In this document: positions 50,983 through 54,779 of the stretch, piece by piece
Numbering within the stretch: the stretch's first letter is position 1
Layout: every line of letters starts with the position of its first letter
Virus record (IMG/VR): IMGVR_UViG_3300046751_000253
Span: 1-54,779 of that record
Strand: one strand, 5' to 3'
Length of the DNA: 54,779 nucleotides
Source of the DNA: a virus
The notes under the pieces: model-generated
What the model was told of the DNA's origin: nothing
Databases searched by the model: none
The model's input: only the letters and a program-made list of their open reading frames with translations
Translations under genes and position numbers: made by a program

Positions 50983-51244
50983 CTTCATTCTCCTCTGTCA
51001 ATGTCCAGCTATAGTCGCAGTTAGTCTGCCAGTTATCATTAATCCAATCACACTCATAGACTGTGCATACAAAATTACCTGTATCTTCATCTACCCATGC
51101 GTTTAAGTCAAACATTCTGTCACCTATCTGAACGCCAAACCAATCTTCGTCACAACAATCTGCCATAGCATCAAATACTACTGTGTCATAGTAGGCAGTC
51201 AAATATCCTCTTTCATATCCTGTTAAGGCTAGTCTTTTAGTCAT
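50975..51244 (-). CDS. Cys-containing small early protein, junction-linked
   Basis: An 89-residue protein. YLTAYYDTVVFDAMADCCDEDWFGVQIGDRMF then CTVYECDWIND hold six cysteines overall, three in close pairs; metal binding is possible. It ends LTEENEDV with the repeated junction. It overlaps the previous gene by 8 nt (ATGACTAA). Confidence 0.65.
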   Translation of the reverse strand: MTKRLALTGYERGYLTAYYDTVVFDAMADCCDEDWFGVQIGDRMFDLNAWVDEDTGNFVCTVYECDWINDNWQTNCDYSWTLTEENEDV

Positions 51245-51497
51245 TCTTATATCTCCATTTTACCTCTATGCCATGTTCTTCTGGCTTGGCTCTTGTGTTA
51301 GACATAAAATCCATACCATCATTGTAATAGGTCAGGATGTCTTCCACTTCAATACCTTCCTTGATATCTAGGAATAGTACCTTTATCATATTGAATAACT
51401 CTTGGAAAGTATATTTCTCCCCAAGTATTCCATTATGCGGAAAGCAGGAATAGTTCCAGCCGTTTATCTCATTGGTTCTTATCTTTGGAAGTTCCAT
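51237..51497 (-). CDS. Small early protein
   Basis: An 86-residue protein, start MELPKIRTNEINGWNYSCF. The start at 51497 is chosen since it lies 1 nt behind the upstream stop; an in-frame start at 51518 would overlap that gene. It has a GEKYTFQELFNMIKVLFLDI helix and C-terminal EHGIEVKWRYK strands. The function is unknown. Confidence 0.65.
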   Translation of the reverse strand: MELPKIRTNEINGWNYSCFPHNGILGEKYTFQELFNMIKVLFLDIKEGIEVEDILTYYNDGMDFMSNTRAKPEEHGIEVKWRYKND

Positions 51498-51498
51498 T

Positions 51499-51672
51499 TT
51501 ATTCTGCCCTTTCTTCAAACAAATCCTGTACTAAATTTTCTAGCATGGGTATCAGATTTTCATAAGCTACCTTATCAAAGTACATCAACTTACAAGCCAG
51601 TTCGTCTACAGACATATCATATACATCTTCCATGATACCTTCTTTTATAATGTCATTTTCGTGATTGCTCAT
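51499..51672 (-). CDS. Small acidic helical protein
   Basis: A 57-residue protein, start MSNHENDIIKEG, set by ATGA overlap with the gene before; an in-frame start at 51687 is less likely. It has a YDMSVDELACKLMYFDKVAYENLI helix pair and an acidic end. The function is unknown. Confidence 0.65.
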   Translation of the reverse strand: MSNHENDIIKEGIMEDVYDMSVDELACKLMYFDKVAYENLIPMLENLVQDLFEERAE

Positions 51673-51953
51673 TTCAACAAATCCCATTCCCCATAGTAAA
51701 TGTCTTTCATGTCTTCCTCATAATCAGACTGAGCAGGGTTTGTGCCATGCTCCTCAAAGTGTAACAAGACATCTGCCAAGTCTTTTGCATTTAGATATCC
51801 ATCTGGTGCATCAGCCAAGGGGCTAAGACTTGCAGCCTCTACCTGTCCTGAGTTTACATTCCCCATGATACCATAGCCACCACCCTTTGCCTGTACGATA
51901 GACAATAGCTGACCTTTGCTGTTACGAATAATAATCTGGCTTGTCTTAGACAT
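51669..51953 (-). CDS. Small early protein with Gly-rich beta core
   Basis: A 94-residue protein. SQIIIRNSKGQLLSIVQAKGGGYGIMG (about 5-31) suggests a beta meander, then KDLADVLLHFEEHG and an acidic segment. The 8-nt overlap with the upstream gene (ATGTCTAA) sets the start. The function is unknown. Confidence 0.65.
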   Translation of the reverse strand: MSKTSQIIIRNSKGQLLSIVQAKGGGYGIMGNVNSGQVEAASLSPLADAPDGYLNAKDLADVLLHFEEHGTNPAQSDYEEDMKDIYYGEWDLLK

Positions 51954-52203
51954 TTGCTTCTTCCTTTTCTAGCTCTTCAATTTCTCTATCTATTTCTTCA
52001 ACTCTATAGATATAATTACTAAATAGTTCGTCATTAGCTACATATAGCATAGTACTAAAATCGCTGTCAGCCTCACTATCTGATAGATAATGTTTGTTCA
52101 GATGTTTTTCCAATTCTTCCATGCCATCTATCAAACCATTTAGGTAAGTTTGTTTCTGTCTTAACTTTAATATTTTAAGTGTTGTGCTCATGTCATAGCT
52201 CAT
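51946..52203 (-). CDS. Small helical hypothetical protein
   Basis: An 85-residue protein, start MSYDMSTTLKILKLRQKQTYL, set by ATGA overlap with the upstream gene. It has two long charged helices (NGLIDGMEELEKHLNKHY; YRVEEIDREIEELEKEE), so coiled-coil dimerisation is likely. The function is unknown. Confidence 0.65.
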   Translation of the reverse strand: MSYDMSTTLKILKLRQKQTYLNGLIDGMEELEKHLNKHYLSDSEADSDFSTMLYVANDELFSNYIYRVEEIDREIEELEKEEANV

Positions 52204-52346
52204 TCGTCCATTCCCCAATCTTGTGGCTTGTCAATTACTGCTAGTAGTTCACCATCCTGTGTTGAGACATGATAGACATGCTCCCCATCTACAGTATAGT
52301 TTGATAGTTCAAATGTCAAATCTTCATACTTGTTTTCTTCTTCCAT
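52200..52346 (-). CDS. 48-residue acidic protein
   Basis: This protein runs from MEEENKYEDLTFELSN to a C-terminal KPQDWGMDE. Its sequence is beta-rich in the middle (HVYHVSTQDGELLAVID). TAATG and ATGA overlaps on both sides support translation. The function is unknown. Confidence 0.65.
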   Translation of the reverse strand: MEEENKYEDLTFELSNYTVDGEHVYHVSTQDGELLAVIDKPQDWGMDE

Positions 52347-52522
52347 TATACTTTTACCTTCCCTTCTTCATCTATAAGTATTGATTGAACATTCACCTGA
52401 TGTCCACCCTCTCTTATTTCTTTTGCCATGTCATGTGCTGAAGCAAGGCTATGGGTAGCACGAAAACACTCCCAGTTATCGTTGTTTATATGCTTCATAT
52501 TTACCAAGAATAATTCGTTCAT
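52346..52522 (-). CDS. Small basic/acidic hypothetical protein
   Basis: A 58-residue protein, MNELFLVNMKHINNDNWECF at the start. The pattern of strand-turn-helix (HSLASAHDMAKEIREGGHQVNV) then strand suggests a compact alpha/beta fold. It is coupled to both neighbours. The function is unknown. Confidence 0.6.
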   Translation of the reverse strand: MNELFLVNMKHINNDNWECFRATHSLASAHDMAKEIREGGHQVNVQSILIDEEGKVKV

Positions 52523-52746
52523 TCGTCCATACCTTCCAATGCCAATGATATTGCTCTTTTGTTAAACACTCCCCCATCAGGCGTTTTCTTTCCTTCCCAT
52601 CCTTCTGACAGGATACGAATGGCAGTCTTCATGCCATGCTTTTGCACCATGTCATAGGACAAACTGTAAAGGTCATAGTCATTATTAATCCACAAGCTTA
52701 CATTCCAGCTATTCCAGCTTGGATATCCCTCATATTCTCTAGCCAT
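52519..52746 (-). CDS. Conserved small phage protein (YxxWNxWNVxLWINND type)
   Basis: A 75-residue protein. EGYPSWNSWNVSLWINND (about 6-23), then LYSLSYDMVQKHGMKTA, is a pattern seen in many phage early regions of unknown function, perhaps DUF7249-like. The aromatic-rich N-terminus suggests a binding surface. ATGA overlap with the following gene. Confidence 0.7.
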   Translation of the reverse strand: MAREYEGYPSWNSWNVSLWINNDYDLYSLSYDMVQKHGMKTAIRILSEGWEGKKTPDGGVFNKRAISLALEGMDE

Positions 52747-52922
52747 TATTCCATCTCACTTTCTAACCAATCTGCCACCTCAAAACTATCTGGCTTATCC
52801 CAGAAATCGGTGTCTATAAATTTACCATTTACCTTTGCTACTAGGCTGTGCTCATCGCCATATTTCCCATGTTCATAAAAGGCTACGCCACCTACTGAAA
52901 ATAAATATGTATGATTAGACAT
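52746..52922 (-). CDS. Small hypothetical protein
   Basis: A 58-residue protein starting MSNHTYLFSVGGVAFYEH. It is beta-rich with Gly-Gly and an acidic C-terminal helix (PDSFEVADWLESEME). It has SD GGAG (reverse of CTCC at 52931) and overlaps the next gene (TAATG). The function is unknown. Confidence 0.65.
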   Translation of the reverse strand: MSNHTYLFSVGGVAFYEHGKYGDEHSLVAKVNGKFIDTDFWDKPDSFEVADWLESEME

Positions 52923-52943
52923 TTGAAATTCTCCTAAGGGTTA

Positions 52944-52973
52944 AAGATGGGTGCAGTCTATCACACCCATCTT
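52944..52973 (-). other. 10-bp perfect hairpin in early operon
   Basis: AAGATGGGTG and CACCCATCTT are exact complements around a 10-nt loop, between two early genes. There is no T-run on either strand, so it could be an RNase processing or attenuation site rather than a terminator. The SD of the 52922 gene lies just beyond. Confidence 0.6.
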
Positions 52974-52984
52974 AGATTTACAAT

Positions 52985-53188
52985 TTACTTTTTTAGTGAG
53001 ACAAACTGCCCATTGTAAGGGCTACGTCCTACCACAATATAGCCCTTGTTATTATGGAACGTGCCATTCTTTTTATGGCGGTTTTTCTTGTCCATTCTGC
53101 GTACCTGTACGTCTGTCACCGATACGTTTGCAAAGATGCTGATGTTGTCCTGTGTATCAACTGCCACAATTTTAGTATCTACCTGCAT
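52985..53188 (-). CDS. Small beta-rich hypothetical protein
   Basis: A 67-residue protein. The segments KIVAVDTQDNISIFANVSVTDVQVRR then KNGTFHNNKGYIVVGRSPYNGQFVSLKK are strands with basic turns. An OB-fold-like or Tudor-like small domain is possible. SD AGGAGAAATA lies upstream. The function is unknown. Confidence 0.6.
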   Translation of the reverse strand: MQVDTKIVAVDTQDNISIFANVSVTDVQVRRMDKKNRHKKNGTFHNNKGYIVVGRSPYNGQFVSLKK

Positions 53189-53199
53189 GATTATTTCTC

Positions 53200-53322
53200 C
53201 TATGAATTTGCAGTTAGTGTTGTCCAGACTAGCTTTTGTTTTTGCTTAGCCTGTCTTCTACGTTCCACCTTATGGTTTTTGGAACGATAAATCTTTTTGA
53301 ATTTGATTTTTCCATTAGACAT
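53200..53322 (-). CDS. 40-residue very basic peptide
   Basis: MSNGKIKFKKIYRSKNHKVE, then RRRQAKQKQKLVW. It has about 16 Lys/Arg residues and is likely nucleic acid-binding. The ATG lies in an 8-nt overlap (ATGTCTAA) with the upstream gene. The function is unknown. Confidence 0.6.
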   Translation of the reverse strand: MSNGKIKFKKIYRSKNHKVERRRQAKQKQKLVWTTLTANS

Positions 53323-53569
53323 AGTGTTTAGCCTTTCCTACCAATGCACCATGATAGAAGCCCGTCAGGAAGGCGAACATTTCCTGTCCATCCCATTCAT
53401 CTGTCACTGGTCTTTCCCCTACTTTGAGACAGTATAGCCAATCCTCAAACATAGGTTCTGCGTCTGTAACTTCCAGATAAAAATCTGTATTAAATTTTTC
53501 GTTAATCTCTTTTAGCTTTTCAGTTAAGAGATAGCCTGTAGGTGTTTCTAAGTTTCTTGATTGCATCAT
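53315..53569 (-). CDS. Small acidic alpha/beta protein
   Basis: An 84-residue protein. The start at 53569 (MMQSRNLETP) is preferred because GGAGAA lies at the right distance; in-frame ATG at 53599 lies within the gene before. It has strands and helices (DFYLEVTDAEPMFEDWLYCLKVGERP) and a C-terminal aromatic helix. The function is unknown. Confidence 0.65.
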   Translation of the reverse strand: MMQSRNLETPTGYLLTEKLKEINEKFNTDFYLEVTDAEPMFEDWLYCLKVGERPVTDEWDGQEMFAFLTGFYHGALVGKAKHYV

Positions 53570-53577
53570 TAATTCTC

Positions 53578-54180
53578 CTATGCTTTGATGCCTAGCCATT
53601 CACAGTGAAGCTTCGATACCGCTTCGCCTGTACCATACAATTCTGGGAATTTTTCAGTGCCTATCAATTCGCACCAGCTATCCCATAGATATTCGCATCC
53701 ACCTTGTTGATTGCAAGCTTGGATATATAACTCAGCCTTCATTCGTCTAAGCTTATCGCTTGCAGTCTTTCCGAATTTGAAAGTTTTTGCATCTAATCCA
53801 AATCTTTGCAGATTGTGGGTATCCATGCATCCTACTTCACCGATGCATAATTGCATGATAAACCCAGCCTTTGCTAGCCCTATTCCATCCATTCGGGATA
53901 ATTCAACAAGACAATCAACAAGCTTTACCTTGCCCAGTTTGGTATCTTTCAAGATACGATATATCTGTTTTTTGTTTTGCTGGACATAATCCCATGTCTT
54001 TTCTTTCATTCCCCAGCAATAAGGGGAAGCTTTGCCCTTGTCTAGGATATCTCGATATTCGTCAAATACCCTAGGGGTTTGAGTTTGTATTGTTGCAGAT
54101 ACCAACAAACAAACCTTTGCGGTATTGTCTACTGAACGCAAAGCCCATTTTGAGATTTTGGTTTGGTGTTTTTTGAACAT
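53578..54180 (-). CDS. HhH-GPD-like DNA glycosylase/nuclease-fold protein
   Basis: A 200-residue protein, second in the early operon. LSRMDGIGLAKAGFIMQL (about 93-110) looks like a helix-hairpin-helix (G-x-G with a following K/A) and is followed by CMDTHNLQRFG (about 118-128). That resembles the VDTHVxR segment with the catalytic Asp of endonuclease III family glycosylases. The Lys of the glycosylase/lyase pocket is displaced by one residue. The C-terminal region has two cysteines but no Fe-S cluster spacing. It could be an active or inactive base-excision fold protein acting on phage or host DNA. Confidence 0.6.
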   Translation of the reverse strand: MFKKHQTKISKWALRSVDNTAKVCLLVSATIQTQTPRVFDEYRDILDKGKASPYCWGMKEKTWDYVQQNKKQIYRILKDTKLGKVKLVDCLVELSRMDGIGLAKAGFIMQLCIGEVGCMDTHNLQRFGLDAKTFKFGKTASDKLRRMKAELYIQACNQQGGCEYLWDSWCELIGTEKFPELYGTGEAVSKLHCEWLGIKA

Positions 54181-54350
54181 GGTTTTTAGTCCCTTTCTGG
54201 ACAGGTTTTTAGATTGATAGGTAGTTTGATATCATACCTAGGATAACATGGCAAGCCCTATTTTCGTTTTAATAACGGCTTACTTGCCAGCAAGCTTTTT
54301 AGGCGTTTATAAGTATAATATAATATACCCCTAAAGGGGTATATATTATA
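54181..54350. other. Noncoding leader with hairpins
   Basis: No gene. An inverted repeat GGCAAG ... CTTGCC (54250-54255 and 54283-54288) with a long loop lies in front of the HhH-like gene. The first duplicated AT-rich hairpin (54313-54350) lies at the end. A promoter for the second early gene could be here, but no good hexamer pair was found. Confidence 0.45.
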
Positions 54351-54360
54351 CTAATATTCT
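54303..54360. repeat. Duplicated hairpin unit, copy 1
   Basis: GCGTTTATAAGTATA, then an AT-rich inverted repeat centred on CCCC-TAAA-GGGG (54328-54339), then ATACTAATATTC. The unit has the same flanks as 54541-54596, with a different loop core. The right flank covers the stop of the first early gene. It could be a terminator/processing site for leftward messages. Confidence 0.7.
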
Positions 54361-54497
54361 TGAGCATTTTGTCTCTGGATATTCCAATTTTCCAGAGCTT
54401 GTTCCAGCTCATAATCCGATAAATTTTGTTCAGCGTTTTGTTCACGCTGGTTTGTGTTATCGGATAATTCAAAAACTCTTTTTTGGTTTTGCGTCAT
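54351..54497 (-). CDS. Gln/Asn-rich small early protein, first leftward gene
   Basis: A 48-residue protein, MTQNQKRVFELSDNTNQ onward, with a C-terminal NWNIQRQNAQEY. It is helical, with about 16 Gln/Asn. It has SD GAGGT 7 nt upstream. It is bracketed by two copies of a hairpin unit. A shorter sequence at 54581-54646 resembles its C-terminus. The function is unknown. Confidence 0.65.
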   Translation of the reverse strand: MTQNQKRVFELSDNTNQREQNAEQNLSDYELEQALENWNIQRQNAQEY

Positions 54498-54540
54498 GAT
54501 TTGTACCTCATGGCTGGTGGTTGGTTGATGGTCGATTTGA

Positions 54541-54596
54541 GGCGTTATAAGTATATAATACCTTTTACTTCGTAAAAGGTTTATATACTAATATTC
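54541..54596. repeat. Duplicated hairpin unit, copy 2
   Basis: GGCGTTATAAGTATA, then ACCTTTTAC (54560-54568), TTC loop, GTAAAAGGT (54572-54580), then ATACTAATATTC. The arms extend into TATATAA/TTATATA with one mismatch. It is like copy 1 in flanks and position. Confidence 0.75.
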
Positions 54597-54646
54597 CAGC
54601 GATTTTGGGTGGTTTGTTCTGGGTTTGTTCTGGATGAAAAATTCAT
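54581..54646 (-). pseudogene. Possible truncated copy of the first early gene (21 residues)
   Basis: A 21-codon reading frame (MNFSSRTNPEQTTQNRWNISI) whose end resembles the first early gene (TNQ-EQ ... NWNIQ). DNA at its 3' end has GAATATTAGTATA in common with that gene. It could be a decayed duplicate together with its hairpin. A working leader peptide is the alternative. Confidence 0.35.
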
Positions 54647-54689
54647 CTTTGTGCTGGGTTTGTTCTCATCAAAGTTCCTGTTTTGTTCT
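54613..54689. repeat. Four TTTGTTCT direct repeats
   Basis: TTTGTTCT occurs at 54613-54620, 54624-54631, 54659-54666 and 54682-54689 (AGAACAAA on the minus strand), with GGG before the first three. The related TTTTGTTC also occurs twice in the first early gene (54427, 54441). Iterons of an origin or binding sites of a regulator are possible. Confidence 0.6.
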
Positions 54690-54752
54690 CACCATCTTTG
54701 CGTGTAATGATGATATAAAAGACAAGGGGAAATTGTAATATAATTATAATAA

Positions 54753-54779
54753 AACTGGATAATATCTAATGAATACAAC
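54753..54779. repeat. Terminal direct repeat, copy 2
   Basis: The last 27 bases repeat the first 27 exactly. See copy 1 at 1-27. Confidence 0.9.

Larger units (their letters stand above)
50455..50995 (-). repeat. Four copies of a gene-junction cassette
   Basis: Copies at 50455-50470, 50624-50639, 50811-50826 (one base changed) and 50980-50995. On the minus strand each reads GAGGAGAATGAAGATG. It is the last codons of one gene (E-E/K-N-E-D), then a Shine-Dalgarno, then ATG AAG ATG of the next. The 170-190-bp spacing equals one small gene. No such repeat is present elsewhere that I found. Confidence 0.85.
54498..54752. other. Left half of the divergent control region
   Basis: About 255 bp with no full-length gene. 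It holds the second hairpin unit (54541-54596), a shrunken gene copy (54581-54646), and four TTTGTTCT direct repeats (54613-54689). There is also an AT-rich segment running into the window start. A promoter for the early operon should be here but no consensus match was found. Confidence 0.55.

Noticed and set aside
54646-54720. Tiny minus-strand frames encoding M-V-R-T-K and M-R-T-N-P peptides before the first early gene
   Set aside because: Only eight codons each and explained by the TTTGTTCT repeats. A leader-peptide role cannot be excluded but is not supported by SD sites.

Overview
The window is an essentially complete genome of a virulent, tailed, podovirus-like phage. It is about 54.75 kb, AT-rich and densely coding. 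The first 27 bases (1-27) recur exactly as the last 27 (54753-54779), so this is a circular or circularly permuted molecule opened inside its main control region. No integrase, repressor, phage RNA polymerase, tRNA gene or CRISPR array was recognised. The protein set resembles uncultivated marine phages of Alphaproteobacteria: a P22-type portal, adaptor and gp10-like tail factors; LamG/SPRY tail fibres; many lysine-rich small proteins; a GroES; and a cobalamin-dependent ribonucleotide reductase. The host is inferred, not shown. It should make or take up B12 and use ordinary sigma70-type promoters, since consensus TTGACA-N17-TATAAT or close matches lie at four operon heads.

Layout: (1) 54498-54779 joined to 1-571 is a divergent control region of about 0.8 kb with hairpins, direct repeats and a perfect sigma70-like promoter. 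(2) 572-35732, plus strand, is the late operon: large terminase, portal, GroES co-chaperonin, scaffold, decoration-like protein and major capsid, then a terminator. After that come a first adaptor-like protein, a run of lysine-rich and membrane proteins, a second adaptor, a repeat tail fibre, a 1133-residue LamG/SPRY fibre with its putative chaperone, a gp10-like stabilisation protein, large internal/ejection proteins, and a lysis group (holin, T4-type lysozyme, second 3TM-type holin). (3) 39236-35664, minus strand, is a separate promoter-driven operon of two sugar-modification genes and the small terminase, whose gene overlaps the holin gene tail to tail. (4) 46233-39291, minus strand, is DNA metabolism: DNA polymerase A, SSB, DUF3310, a PD-(D/E)XK exonuclease, T7-type endonuclease I and monomeric class II RNR. 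(5) 54497-46230, minus strand, holds about 30 very small early genes, MazG, a T7-like primase-helicase and a small nuclease. The early genes are packed with ATGA, TAATG or 8-nt overlaps.

How it works together: early genes, mostly small and acidic, are made first from the control region leftward. Helicase, polymerase, SSB and nucleases replicate and recombine DNA, while RNR, MazG and DUF3310 tune nucleotide pools. The late operon then builds and fills P22-like heads and short tails, and the holins and lysozyme release progeny.

Features that most deserve follow-up are: a glycosyltransferase-methyltransferase-DUF115 fusion co-transcribed with TerS; a set of tandem early gene cassettes joined by a repeated 16-nt junction that is at once the C-terminus of one gene, the Shine-Dalgarno and the start of the next; three consecutive tiny hydrophobic peptides; a duplicated hairpin unit around the first early gene with a shrunken copy of that gene; and a host-recognition module whose base composition changes inside a gene.
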